Assembly: GCA_963680875.1 (NCBI GenBank)
Contig: OY804579.1
Span: 24,413,804-24,477,803 of the forward strand
Length of the DNA stretch: 64,000 bases
Reading direction: 5' to 3'
From: Bathymodiolus brooksi
Taxonomy: Eukaryota; Mollusca; Bivalvia; Mytilida; Modiolidae
Shown here: piece by piece, positions 9,864 to 21,426 of the stretch
Layout of the letters: every line of letters begins with the position of its first letter
Position numbering within the stretch: the stretch's first letter is position 1
Notes under the pieces: model-generated
Told to the model about the DNA's origin: nothing
The model's database searches: none
Seen by the model: only the letters and a program-made list of their open reading frames with translations
Translations under genes and position numbers: made by a program

Positions 9864-12354
9864 CATCACGTTCGTACTATCTCATTTTCACTACCTGTAA
9901 ACTACCTCAAAGATCTTAGGGATTTTGGACTTGACAAAGGAGGCGTAGATCCTTTTTCTCCTAAGTACAGATTGTCTAGTATTATATATGATGTGGCGTC
10001 CTTTCGTCTTTTTAAACCAGTTCGATCTGAACCACTTCATGATATCAACAGAAAATTCCTCCATATCCCGTTTGCTAACAAAGGAATCGATGCTATTAAC
10101 ATCAGCAACATTCTTAATAGAAAAGAGGTCGTGAAAGAAATTCCACCATATTTCAAAAATCAATCTGTTCCCATTGTCTCCTATAGCTACACTAACAACA
10201 TTGGCCGTAAAATTTTCAACTACAAAGAAGCATTGAAAGATATTAACATAGAAGAGTACCTTAAGAACCCTCTGACTTGTGACTGCTCCCACTCTCCTTC
10301 TCAATACAACCCATCTGGACATGTAATCACTGGTGATCTGAATATCATTCAACATGAGTCTCCGAAAGGTGATTTCTCATGGTCCTAAGTTCAGAGAACC
10401 TCAACACATCAATTGTTAACATAATTTCAAGATAATTATGGATGCTGTTGAAGATTTATGCCAGAAGGTGGATAAAGAGAGAAGTAGATCAAGATCCTGA
10501 GTTAGAGTCCTTGTCAGACTGGGTTAGAGCAATTAGGTCTCTAGTACAAGGTCGGATTCACAAACTCAAAAATTGTGTTCATAGTCTAACTATGTCTGTA
10601 TTTAAAGACCAAGAAGCTGTTAAGTGTCGTTCCTCTCTTCATGACAAATATGTTATCGTTCCTGCGGACAAGGCTTCCAACAATATCGTGTTTGTATGTA
10701 AATCATATTACTTCGAATGCCTAATCAAGGAATTAGGCATACATAGCAACACCTCTAGTAATGCCACATACAAACCAACTTCGTTGGACAAAGATGAAAT
10801 CCTAGCTAACCACAGATCATTCATGACCTCTTTAAGCATTCCCTCTGGCAAAGAGTCTGAGGATTCACCCTATTTATATTGGATACCTAAGCTCCATAAG
10901 ACACCATACAAAGAAAGGTACATAGCGTGATCATCAACTTCTTCGACGAAAGAATTGTTTATTCACCTGACAAAGATTCTGTCTGCAGTAAAAGAGGGAC
11001 AACAGAAATATTGTGAAACTGTTTACTCGCGCAGTGGCATAAATCACATGTGGATTTTGAAAAACTCTAAAGATCTTTTGGATAACCTTCAATCAAGATC
11101 TTTCTCTCAGGTATCCTCCATCAAAACTTTTGATTTTTCAACTCTATATACCACCCTACCGCATGACAAATTGAAAACCTGCTTAAAAGAAACAATTCAC
11201 AAAGCTTTCAGTCATAGAAACTATGGCTCAAAATGTGTTGTGTTAGGCTACAATTCCACATATTTTTCAAACAAAATTCAAAAAGGTAAAACATGCTACT
11301 CCGAGGAACAAGTGATCAGTATGCTGGAGTTTCTCGTCGATAACATATTTGTCTCCTTTGGAGGGACACTGTTTCAGCAGGTCGTCGACATACCAATGGG
11401 TACGAATTGTGCCCCTCTTCTAGCCGATTTATTTCTATACTCATATGAGTCGGAGTTTCTTCAAAAGCTTGTAAAAGATAAGAAGATTCATGAAGCTAGA
11501 GCCTTTAATTTCACATACAGGTATATTGATGACGTTTTATCTATCAATAATTCTAGATTTGCAGAATTTCTTCCATTGATATATCCTCCAGAGCTGGAAG
11601 TTAAAGAGACCACAGATACAGCTTCGTCCGCATCATTTTTGGACTTATACCTCGAATGTGACGACAGTGGTAAACTCAGTACTAAAATTTATGATAAACG
11701 GACGACTTCAATTTTAAAATCATAAATTTTCCTAAAATGTGCAGCAATATACCAGCTTCTCCTGCATTTCGCAATTGATTCGCTATGCAAGGGCCAGTAG
11801 CAATTATTCTGATTTCCTGAAACGTCATCTTCATCTGAGAAACAGGCTACTGGACCAGGGCTATGAAAAGATTCGTCTTATTCGATCTCTTAAAAAGTTT
11901 ATATTCCGATACAAAGATCTTGTCGAAATATATTCCGTCTCTGCAGAGACGATAATAAACGATGCATTTTCATATAGTGAAAATGTATAAAATAAGGAAG
12001 TCAACAAAATGTCAAAAATATTTGTATATGTGTGACGTAAAAGTATTTTTGACATTTACTTCACTGAATTTGGTACTGCTTTGACAACTATTTTACCTAT
12101 TTTGTTCCAGTATTGTTATAGATACTGTTATAATGACAGCCGGAACCTTTGAGCCGTAATGAAAGCGGGAGGTTTGGCGCTTTAAAATCTGATTCAACCC
12201 ACCATTTCTTTAGAAATGCCTGTACCAAGTCAGGGTCATTACGGTTTTCCAAATTTTCCGGTTGTTGACCGATTTTGTCTGTTTATATACTTATGAGTTT
12301 TGACTTTCCCTTTGTAAGATTGTTCGGAGTTCGGTAATTTTGTTATTATCCTTA
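9864..12354 (+). mobile_element. Penelope-like retroelement insertion, 5'-truncated
   Basis: The insertion is bounded by a 9-bp direct repeat TTTTAAATT (9855-9863 and 12355-12363). The paralogous element at 23.4-24.2 kb has only one equivalent AAATT-containing site there (about 23705), an empty-site control. The 3' end (about 12264-12354) recurs in reverse at 58559-58640, so it is a repeated family. Coding sequence starts almost at the left junction without a leader, which suggests 5' truncation. Confidence 0.75.
9891..11990 (+). pseudogene. Penelope-like reverse transcriptase, frameshifted
   Basis: Four frame segments (9972-10388, 10442-10930, 10955-11725, 11739-11990) together resemble one PLE protein that would copy the element RNA. 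Landmarks are 'VPADKASNNIVFV' before the RT core, 'FDFSTLYTTLPHDKL' (RT block A), 'VDIPMGTNCAPLLADLF' (block B), and the catalytic 'YRYIDDVL' near 11525, followed by an 'SASFLDLYLE' block. The C-terminal piece has a basic 'RYARASSNYSDFLKRH' region. No GIY-YIG endonuclease domain is visible at either end. Breaks: a frame change near 10360 and a TAA near 10417, another frame change at about 10930, and one near 11705. It is not functional as it stands. Confidence 0.85.
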
Positions 12355-12908
12355 TTTTAAATTAGAGACTAAAATAATGAACTTCATGTCTGTTTTTTTT
12401 CTAAAAAAATATAATCAAGTCAACTCAGGTGTTGTCAATAATATGCAATGCAATTTGTTTTCAATTTTCCCTTTATCGGGCCCCTTTGCTCGCTTTGCAG
12501 AGTTTGGGTTTGTTTTTATTGATTTCATCACGTATTTTCGATTTTAAGTGTCATTCATACTAAATACCATTATATAATATTAACTGATTACCCCGGGATC
12601 CAATTTCATAGATATATTTCTTCAATTATATTAATTTTAACCAATATTTACCTGCAACATGCTTTCTGGTTATTTATAGCAGTTATCAGTGTTCGGTAAA
12701 CTTCGGAAAAGACAGCCGACTTATAATTAGGTGTGTTAATGGCGATGTCACAAACAAACATTCGAATTCTTTTCACTAATTACGACATTATAACCTATTT
12801 TTTAAACCTGGTTTCTTGTTCAGAACATTTTATTAGTAAATAACATCGAATATTGGCAACTTTGAATATAAACAAAAAAAATCAATCTGAGCGACTGTAT
12901 GCCTTTAA

Positions 12909-13199
12909 GGCTAAATACTTAGCCAACCAGTCTTTGCTCTTAGCACAGCATACCTAGCAGAGAAACAAAAAATGTCGATTTTATAGTCATTTGTTTCACC
13001 TTACCAGGGTTCAAGCTATGATCTACTGCATTCGAAATTCCGTGTTGTAATGTCCGTTACGATTTCGCATAAACCGATGTTCGGTTCGTCTTTACCTCCA
13101 GTTGTTTATAAGATGGCTCGTGTTTTATTTACGTTAGTTGTGTTTGCTTTACGTATAGCAAGCTCCCGAAATTGTGCTTATATAAAACATGTGCTCTCT
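12909..13199 (+). other. Upstream region or intron of the DUF229 gene
   Basis: No repeat is recognised between the TTAA element and the proposed acceptor. The stretch 13050-13199 is open in frame with the gene but precedes the acceptor, so it may be intron or an alternative N-terminus with a second hydrophobic segment. No clear TATA box is seen. Confidence 0.4.
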
Positions 13200-13214
13200 G
13201 TTTTTAATTGCAGA
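13200..13214 (+). promoter_or_regulatory. Probable 3' splice site before the DUF229 start codon
   Basis: The bases 'ctgtttttaattgcag' end at 13213 and are followed two bases later by ATG (13215). A pyrimidine-rich tract plus CAG is a good acceptor. It implies a non-coding upstream exon and argues against translation from the in-frame ATG at 13050. Confidence 0.55.
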
Positions 13215-15125
13215 ATGCGAATAGGAATAAAGAGGATACTAGCTGGCTTCATACTTACAGTGATAGGTATTTATATAGGACTTTCTATATCGAAACATGA
13301 TAAACCAAGCATGCCATTACTAAACAGGGAAGACAACAAACTACGTAATTCTGATGAAGACAAACAAGTATGCGTCCATCCAAAATTAGATCCTTTTGCA
13401 GGGGAATATGCAAAACATTTTCATTCTGTTGACCCGTTGAAGTGTTCAGAAGAGGAAGATTGGTTATCTTTATCCAATGGTACTATCTATATAGACCCGG
13501 GAATAAAGAAAAAACATGGAGGAATATCATGTAACATAACATTTTTTGATCGAATCGATGACTTTGGCAACAAAGATTTGAAAGAACTTTATTTTAGTGA
13601 TGAAACAAAACTACCGCTTCTAAGTGATTACTTTAAAGCTAATTGCACTGCCACAGATGGTAGCCATTATAAAAATGTCCATGCAGGAATACGATATGTG
13701 CCTGAATATCACAAAAAGATAAGAACAGTAGGTTCTGGTTTAGGATTGGATGTTTTAATCTTAGGATTTGATTCTCTGTCACATATGACTTATAGAAGAA
13801 AGTTAGCAAAGACATATAGATATTTTACTGAAAATTTAAAAGGTATTGTTTTAAATGGATATAATATAGTAGGTGATGGCACTCCACAGGCTCTCATACC
13901 CATTTTCACTGGTAAAACGGAACAAGAATTGCCAAGAACGTTGAAACGTTTCGCCAAGAAAGATTTTGTAGATGTATATCCGATGGTTTGGAAAGATTTT
14001 CGTAAGAAAGGATATGTCACTGCATGGGCTGAAGATTGTCCAGACATTGGAACGTTTACATATAGAATGGTGGGGTTTAAAGACAGTCCTACCGATCATT
14101 ACATGAGACCGTTCTACTTAACGGCAGAACATGAGTATTACAAAAAGCAAAAATATTTATGTCTGGGTAGTAAAAAAAGATCTCAAGTTTTCATGAATTG
14201 GATTAAAGAGGTATATACAATGTACGATGATGCCTCGAAATTTGTCTTCGGTTTTTACAGTGAAGCGAGCCATCATGATAATAATGTAGTTGAAACTGCG
14301 GACGAAGATCTATACAACTTATTAAAATTTCTAAACGAAGGAGACTACCTCAGAAATACACTTGTTATTTTAATGAGTGATCATGGAGCCAGATTTAGTA
14401 GCTTAAGGTCGTCCTTACAAGGAAAACAAGAAGAGCGACTTCCATTTTTCGGGTTTTCATTTCCAGAATGGTTTAAATCAAAATACAGCGAAGCTTTTCA
14501 AAATTTTAGATTAAATGCAGATAGATTAACTTGTCCGTTTGATTTACACCCGACATTTCTGGATATCTTAGACTTTACTGGAGCTGGAATCGGCAATATA
14601 GCAAACCGTGGTATAAGTTTAAGTTTATTTAAAGAAATTCCAAAATCAAGAAGTTGTGTTAGTGCCGGAATTGAAACACACTGGTGTGCATGCCTTAATT
14701 GGCAGACATTAGATATAAATAATTTAGAAGTTCACACATTTTCGGATTTTGCAGTTTCTGAAATTAACAAATTGACCGAACCTTACAGAAAGCTGTGTGA
14801 AAAATTGTCACTGAAAAGCATTTTAAGGGCACAACAATTATTACCGGAAAAAAATATGCTCGGATTTAAAAAGACAATTGATTATGATGGTTTTAAAGCA
14901 GATTTGTCAGATGATACTGCTGTAATTAATGTAGTTTTCCAAATATGGATTTACACAAACCCCGGTGATGGGTTATTCGAAGTTACTGTTAATCATAATT
15001 TGCAGAATAATACATTATTCTTAGATGAAAGTTCCATAAGTAGAGTGAATAAATATGGTGATGCGCCTAAATGTATCGAGAAGGAACACGAGGAGCTCCG
15101 AAAATATTGTTATTGTTACAAATGA
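13215..15125 (+). CDS. DUF229/sulfatase-like type II membrane protein (alkaline-phosphatase superfamily)
   Basis: This single-exon coding region of 636 residues starts at the ATG at 13215; the open frame extends upstream to 13050 but that part looks like intron. Residues about 5-25 (ILAGFILTVIGIYIGL) form a hydrophobic signal anchor, so the catalytic domain should face the lumen or exterior. The body matches the DUF229 group of the alkaline-phosphatase/sulfatase fold: 'VLILGFDSLSHMTYRR' with the first metal-ligand Asp and likely nucleophile Ser, then 'GDGTPQALIPIFTG', 'KFVFGFYSEASHHD', 'LMSDHGARF' (metal-binding Asp-His) and 'FDLHPTFLDIL'. A Cys-rich C-terminal region follows. The substrate is unknown for this group. 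No frameshift is seen. It is the only clearly intact non-transposon gene in the window and sits between two copies of the TTAA element. Confidence 0.85.
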   Translation: MRIGIKRILAGFILTVIGIYIGLSISKHDKPSMPLLNREDNKLRNSDEDKQVCVHPKLDPFAGEYAKHFHSVDPLKCSEEEDWLSLSNGTIYIDPGIKKKHGGISCNITFFDRIDDFGNKDLKELYFSDETKLPLLSDYFKANCTATDGSHYKNVHAGIRYVPEYHKKIRTVGSGLGLDVLILGFDSLSHMTYRRKLAKTYRYFTENLKGIVLNGYNIVGDGTPQALIPIFTGKTEQELPRTLKRFAKKDFVDVYPMVWKDFRKKGYVTAWAEDCPDIGTFTYRMVGFKDSPTDHYMRPFYLTAEHEYYKKQKYLCLGSKKRSQVFMNWIKEVYTMYDDASKFVFGFYSEASHHDNNVVETADEDLYNLLKFLNEGDYLRNTLVILMSDHGARFSSLRSSLQGKQEERLPFFGFSFPEWFKSKYSEAFQNFRLNADRLTCPFDLHPTFLDILDFTGAGIGNIANRGISLSLFKEIPKSRSCVSAGIETHWCACLNWQTLDINNLEVHTFSDFAVSEINKLTEPYRKLCEKLSLKSILRAQQLLPEKNMLGFKKTIDYDGFKADLSDDTAVINVVFQIWIYTNPGDGLFEVTVNHNLQNNTLFLDESSISRVNKYGDAPKCIEKEHEELRKYCYCYK

Positions 15126-15450
15126 GTAGAATTTAAAAACAAAGCGTTACTTTAAGCATATTGTATTGTTCTATTCTAAACAATTGGATAAGACACAAGT
15201 TTCACAACTTAGAAACGTCTTCTCCAATACATAATAAGTAAATACAAAGTGAACTTATATAATATTATATACATATTTCATATTAAGTAAAGACATGAAA
15301 AAAAAAACAAAAAAAACAACTAAATTTGTTGAGCGTCATGCAAATGGATTATCCAAGCTAAAGTATACTTAATCGAACACGCCATTATATTTTAATGACA
15401 CGAACACACCGAACATTCAATTGAAATTTAACTTTCTAATGGATTTATAT
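15126..15450. other. 3' flank of the DUF229 gene
   Basis: AT-rich, with an A-rich run near 15297-15320. No canonical AATAAA was found close to the stop codon. No open frame of note is present. Confidence 0.4.
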
Positions 15451-15454
15451 TTAA

Positions 15455-15560
15455 AGGCATACAGTCGCTCAGATTGAAAGTTGCCAATATTCGATGTTTT
15501 ATACTATTGCAGTTGAAATTGTTCATAATATCATACGTATTTAACCTGGAACCACAGGCA
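15455..15560 (+). repeat. Fragment of the TTAA-type TIR element (copy C)
   Basis: The sequence starts AGGCATACAGTCGCTC immediately after TTAA (15451-15454) and follows the left end of copy A for about 100 bases. It then diverges, and no matching right end is seen downstream. It is a truncated copy. The following 15560-15970 holds C-rich tracts and nothing recognised. Confidence 0.7.
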
Positions 15561-15971
15561 CTTGTTTCATTCAAAAAATATATGCCCCCCTCCTCTTCCT
15601 TACTTCAAGGTAAACATCTGTCCTTTTCCCCTTCCCCACTTCGCCTCAATATTTTTCGCTTATTTGTGATCCTTTCGCTGACCAAATTATATCGTTACAC
15701 TCCCAAGATAGTTCTCTTTACGACTGCCACATTTGAATATACCTGCCGGCCCCCCCTCAGACGAATTGGACAAGAATATCAGCGAACGTAAGTACATTAT
15801 TAAATTGGCAATACATAAAAAGTCATCATATACATAAAACTACAAAAATCTACATAATGTATAAAACATGTCTTAAAGTAAAATACAGACAATAGTTGAA
15901 TACAAACATACATGATGAATAAAACAAGTGATATCTATAAAAATAATAGAAAAAAGAAACAACGAGTTAAG

Positions 15972-17100
15972 TCATAAAACATTTGATTGTGCTAAAATGA
16001 TATTTCTTTCATGGTATAATTTCTTTAAAAGATTTCTTCCAATTACATCTAAATACATGCCTTCAATTTCATTTATATAAAAACCACAATCTCCAATCAA
16101 CAATTTATTTTTTATATAATTAGGTAGGTCCACAAAATCAAGTTCCACAGTGTTAAACGAGATATCATTTAAAAGAGGCCTTGGTATTTTTTCTAATGCA
16201 AGACATAACAAGAGGAAATGACATAAATCTTCTACTACATTACAGTCACATAGAGAGCATTTGTTACTGTTTTTTAAACTCATTTTGCTTAGCAAATTAT
16301 TTAAGCACAGCGAATTGGTTCGACAAAGAAGTTTAAGTCTAGATCCCTCAAAATCTCTCATATCTTCGAGATAGGGTCGCTTCCCTTTGTGTCTATAGAA
16401 TGTAATATAGTCACGGAGAGAACTTTTACTCATGATTTCATTTCTTAGTTTTGTGGAGGAGAACTGACCCATACCAGCATTAAACCTTTCTTTGTTAAAG
16501 TCGTTTACACGATACAAATAGTCAAGTCCTACTGATTCAAATACGGTTTTCAAAGCAGGTAAGTAGTCTCAAGCATGAGCGAAAGAGCGTGCATCTCATC
16601 AAAAACTATCTTGCAGAGTCTTTTATTTGGTAAGTTATTTATATAAGAAAAATATGAGGCTCTCTGTCTATTCACAAAATCATTGATAGGTTCCCACCCA
16701 AGCTCGATAAGAAGAGCCGCTTTAGACATATTCACCTTTGTTTTCATTATGATCTTCGCCGCTCGAAATTGTATGCTACTTAGCAAATCTTCGTTTACTT
16801 TAGAGGATGTAAGCCAAGCTCCACAACAATATGAAATTTAAGGTCGGAGAACTGAATTCCATAACGCGTCTCCGAACTCAACACGATTAAGATTGCCGTG
16901 TTCAGCAAGAATACGGGACATGAAATTAATTTTGTTATCCATATTATCTTTGATATACATTTGGACATGATAGTTTGATTTCAGAGTTCTTGTTACATAT
17001 ACTCCCATAAATTTATATTCGTTTGTTTGGTGGATACAGTTATCACCTAATTTCCATACTTTTTCTCTGTCAATCCGTCTAGATATTTCCTAAGTGCATA
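15972..17100 (-). pseudogene. LINE (non-LTR retrotransposon) 3' fragment, minus strand
   Basis: Read on the minus strand, open segments (16786-16550 and 16553-15972, with a further in-frame piece up to about 17060) resemble the region C-terminal to the RT of jockey/CR1-like elements. Features are 'AAKIIMKTK...GWEPINDFV', then 'FEGSRLKLLCRTNSL' and a Cys/His cluster 'CSLCDCNVVEDLCHFLLLC' typical of LINE C-termini. There is a TAA near 16838 and a frame change near 16550. No RT core or endonuclease is present, so this is a dead 5'-truncated copy. Confidence 0.65.
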
Positions 17101-17179
17101 TTCCATATGCATACCCTTAAAGTCCCCAAAAACTCACCTGTGGAAATTACATTTTGCATAAGGGTCATAAGGTGTTGTT

Positions 17180-17225
17180 TTGTCAGGTGAGCGATTCAGG
17201 CTCCTGTGAGCATCTAGTTTATATA
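17180..17225 (+). repeat. End module with 'tcaggtgagcgattcaggct'
   Basis: A near-identical sequence lies at about 29365-29400. I recognise GGTGAGC-ending modules as common repeat ends in bivalve genomes. Only the end is visible here; the body is not identified. Confidence 0.45.
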
Positions 17226-17774
17226 TATATCTTATTAGGCCAATTTGGGGCCCCTTATATCTTTATTCTCATACAGCCAAATACAATGGTACAGAGAAAA
17301 ATAACAACATAATAATAACATAACATCTAAAGATATAATTGTACATACGTTATTTTTTTTCAGAAATTGCGTTAAGTGAAGTTCTAGTCACTCACTCACC
17401 AGACTTGGGGTCAATTGCTTTCAAAGGTAATCGATTACATTACAATTACTTGCAATTTTCATGATTACATTACATTACTATTACATCAATTTTCAAATGT
17501 AATCAATTAAATTACAATCACTTTGTAAATGTAATCGATTACAATACTGATTACAAGTAATGTCATGACAACCAATACATTAGTGTTTTATGTTATTTTG
17601 TCTCGTGTGCATCTGTCCAATATCTCTTATATGTTTTAATGTATTTCTTAATCAGAACTATGAATTATAATTCAGTTGTAATGTGATCATTACATGCAAT
17701 AACAAACAGTACATTGTAAATCATAAACAGCTATTCTCATTTTCCTATTTTTCATAAAATATGTCTTCTCTTAT

Positions 17775-18247
17775 GGTGTCAAACCAGTAATTCAACCAAT
17801 CAAAGCTAAGAACATATACAAAAGTAGTCCCTTTTAAAGAAAAAAGTTCCTTTCACTTTGTTGTATTGTGACAAATACTGAATGGAATGGAATAATTAAA
17901 TTGATAATTGAAGTTAAATGTATAAGGATTATTTTGAGCCCAAATTTGATTGATTTAGTTGTATTTTAATATGGATATGGAGGATTTGATGCATGACCTA
18001 TAAATAGGGAATTTCTGGGGGATGACAGAGCTATTTTTAGAGTAGGTATTTTCCATAGCCTGGCATTTCACTGCAAGACTTTAAACATGGCCTGATATTT
18101 TGACAGAACGTAGAGGAATCATGGACGTTTCAGAAAATGTATGGTCTTCGAAAGGTTAAACTTAAGATAAAATGGCCAGGTAGTCTCGAAAAAACACAAA
18201 TTTAGTAGAAAACCTTAAAGAAATTAATTATAGGTTTCACACCTTAA
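17775..18247 (+). repeat. Internal direct repeat of the hAT-like element, copy 1
   Basis: A 473-bp block recurs at 19493-19965 at about 99% identity (I counted roughly four mismatches). It includes a 'caaaaaagttcctttcactt'-like AT-rich sequence and no recognisable coding potential. Confidence 0.9.
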
Positions 18248-19492
18248 GTTAATAAACATCAAATTGAACTTTTGTTGCTATCATGTTCAAATTAGCCTAA
18301 TAATGTCACAACAGACACAGAGTGACATTTTCATACAAAAATGTTACAAAATGCATTGTGGTGTCAGATTACATGGTCAAAATGCTTGTTATGTAATATT
18401 TTGGAATATTGCTCCCAAACACTGGATATACATGGACAGAGGGTATTGCAACTCATTTTATTTTTATTTATGACTTTATAATTATTGGGAATATGTTATT
18501 GAATGTGTTTTTGCAGTAGAAGGGCATATAATATTGAAAATATGGTTGATATTAAGAATTTAAAAAATTTCATCATGCACCAGTTTGTTGACTTCAAATA
18601 TAGAATATGGCGATATCATGATTGGATTTTTTTCAATCCTACAATTTTTTCCTGGTAAATTTTGATAGTTTCAGTTAGAATACATGTACAATGTACTCAT
18701 ATAATAATATAAGGCTATAGAAAGCAGTTTTAATTGAACATTCTGTAGTAAAAACCTGATAATTTAAGTGATCCCAGAAAAATTATTTTCACTGCTTAGC
18801 ATTTTCTGTAAATTTTTCAAATTGTCAATTTGGATTTCATGTTTTAGAGTATTATTTGGCTGTAACAGTACATTTGAACATCCAGCTTACTTAAACAGTG
18901 GGAAAAAATGATGTGGAAGCATATATTTATTGAGTTTTGGGGGAAATTATAGTTTTGCACCATAAGAAATTCCAAAACTTGAATATCAATAAATCATATT
19001 TTTACATATTTGATGGAATTAGAAGGAATTTCAACTGTAGATCTATATACAAAAACTTATTTTATGCCTTAAACTACATAATTTATGGGGTTAAAGCATG
19101 AATTAACAAAATTAAGAATGATGTGAACTGATTTTATGGGACGAAAAAAGGGGGGCTAAATGTAAACATTTCATAGTATTTAGCTATTAAATATACAACT
19201 GAGGCATATATATGTGTAGAAATTGCTTATTATGTTAGAAATTAGCTTAATAACTGTAATATATAAGAGAATAGGTAAGTTTTGGTATATTACACAGTCT
19301 GAAATCAACAGCTGTAAATGGAGATGTTTTCATTATAAATCTTCAAGGGGGTAGGTACCTTTGCATTTGAACACTTATACTTGCAAATATTAGACAGCCA
19401 CATACCTTATGAGGTTTTTTGTGGTTGATATTGCCTAAGGAATAGAAATAAAGCCAATAAAGGATTAGAGAAGCAAGTTTTGTTACTCTTTA

Positions 19493-19965
19493 GGTGTCAA
19501 ACCAGTAATTCAACCAATCAGAGCTAAGAACATATTCAAAAGTAGTCCCTTTTAAAGAAAAAAGTTCCTTTCACTTTGTTGTATTGTGACAAATACTGAA
19601 TGGAATGGAATAATTAAATTGATAATTGAAGTTAAATGTATAAGGATTATTTTGAGCCCAAATTTGATTGATTTAGTTGTATTTTAATATGGATATGGAG
19701 GATTTGATGCATGACCTATAAATAGGGAATTTCTGGGGGATGACAGAGCTATTTTTAGAGTAGGTATTTTCCATAGCCTGGCATTTCACTGCAAGACTTT
19801 AAACATGGCCTGATATTTTGACAGAACGTAGAGGAATCATGGACGTTTCGGAAAATGTATGGTCTTCGAAAGGTTAAACTTAAGATAAAATGGCCAGGTA
19901 GGCTCGAAAAAACACAAATTTAGTAGAAAACCTTAAAGAAATTAATTATAGGTTTCACACCTTAA
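19493..19965 (+). repeat. Internal direct repeat of the hAT-like element, copy 2
   Basis: This is the second copy of the 473-bp block at 17775-18247, separated by about 1.25 kb. The high identity points to a recent internal duplication, or to gene conversion. Confidence 0.9.
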
Positions 19966-21378
19966 ATATGACCAATATTGATTCCATCTTATACTATTAG
20001 TAAATATTATAACATACATTTGCACATTTTAATAATATATATCAAATAATTACAAACATCCTCTGAAAGTCTATTGGGGATAATAAACTAGCAGTTAATT
20101 AAGTAATTAAGGTATTATTTATGACACCAAATTATGTAACAATCACCATTACTAAATTTTACACCATTTGAATGTTTGTCCTTGATATATAATTCAGAAG
20201 ATAAAAAAACAAAAATCATTCTGATTCTAAAAACTTGCTTAAAAATGTACATAATTTCTCAGTCTAAATATGAAAACTAAATCCTTAATTGATGTAAATA
20301 GGTTTAATAAAATATCCATTACAAGTTGCATAGTAACCCACAAGTAATGAAAACATTATCATATAATCCAATATTAAAAGGAAAATCAACACCAAAATAA
20401 AAAGCAGAAATATCACATATATCTGAATATCAGATACAAGCCCCATTAGATTATTCTTTAAAAAAAAATCCAAAATTTTAAAAATATTACAACTTGCTAT
20501 TTATCAGTTAATTTGTAATATATATCATAAATAAATGTTTTTGAAAATTATAATTTACATTTTGCTTTTTATATAATATCTTTATTGAAATTTATATCTC
20601 TTTTTAATCTTGTATAATAAATCTTCATGAGATACCTATGTTTTGGTTTATATAAAATATTTCTTTATCTTATGCGAATCATGAGGACATGGTGATAGTA
20701 TTTCATAGAAGCAATTTCATATATTAAATCTTGAAAGTTGTGTCAGATAATTTAAAATTTTAGAGCTTGTTGTGTTTTACACAAGCCGACAAACTGTTTT
20801 CACTGAATTTGTGAAACCCTAAAGAAATTGAAATTGAGATATTATTTGTTTGGATATCAAGTTTTTGAAGTAATAATTCATACTTAATATTTTTTGTAGC
20901 TGTGATAGTTTTGATTGCAATTAAGCATATAATAATATCTACATTATTTGTTTAATAAATTTCATGAAGAAAATTCATTTACATCAATCATACATTAAAT
21001 ATCTAAGGAGACAAAATAAGTCCAAATGATGAAAAGTAATCTAAATGTAATCAGAAAGTAACCATGATTACAAGGTCAATTACATTACTATTACATGCAA
21101 TCTAAAAAAGGTGCGATTACAGATTACATTCGATTACATGAAAAATGTAATCGATTACAACCGATTACGATTACCCCATGTCTGTCACTCACTCACTCAA
21201 TGATAAAAGAGGAAACAATTTTCGGTGAGAATTAAGATTGTATTATTAGACTGAAATATTCCATTTACCATCAAATATAGAAAATTAATATAATTTTTAA
21301 TTTTTAAGATTTCTGTTAGTTGATAAATCTAAAGATATAATTGTACATATGTTTTTTTTTTGAAAATTGCGTTAGTTT

Positions 21379-21426
21379 CACTCACTCACTCACTCACTCA
21401 CTCACTCACTCACTCCCTCCCTCCCT
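21379..21426. repeat. (TCAC)n/(CTCC)n microsatellite
   Basis: About eight CTCA units are followed by CTCC units. A related 'tccgtccgtctgtctgtc' tract lies at 21500-21520. The flanking 'atctaaagatataattgtac' near 21327 also occurs before the hAT element at about 17326, so both sit in copies of a larger repeat. The rest of 21430-22090 shows nothing else. Confidence 0.8.

Larger units (their letters stand above)
9402..12904. mobile_element. TTAA-flanked TIR element (copy A), interrupted by a PLE
   Basis: Terminal inverted repeats of roughly 70 bp begin AGGCATACAGTCGCTC on the left and end with the reverse complement on the right. Both ends abut TTAA (9398-9401 and 12905-12908). A TTAA target is typical of piggyBac (also Kolobok) elements. 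Without the inserted PLE the element is about 1 kb and has no transposase, so it is non-autonomous. A second copy at 23364-24245 and a fragment at 15455 support this as a repeat family. Confidence 0.75.
17400..21184. mobile_element. Non-autonomous hAT-like DNA transposon, 3785 bp
   Basis: The element starts CAGACTTGGGG and ends CCCCATGTCTG, an imperfect terminal inverted repeat, and is flanked on both sides by the same 8 bases TCACTCAC (17392-17399 and 21185-21192). An 8-bp TSD with CAG termini fits the hAT superfamily. Subterminal regions are packed with 'aatcgattaca'-type palindromic motifs at both ends (about 17425-17570 and 21040-21175). No frame longer than about 70 codons is present inside, so it needs transposase in trans. 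The insertion is into a (TCAC)n-like repeat, which makes the TSD slightly less decisive. Confidence 0.75.

Noticed and set aside
12100..12354. Hammerhead ribozyme in the PLE 3' region
   Set aside because: I looked for the CUGANGA...GAAA core because some PLEs carry it, and did not find it; only short inverted repeats were seen.
13050..13214. Use of the ATG at 13050 as the DUF229 start
   Set aside because: A splice-acceptor-like site lies directly before the ATG at 13215, which is followed by a good signal anchor; the upstream part looks like intron.
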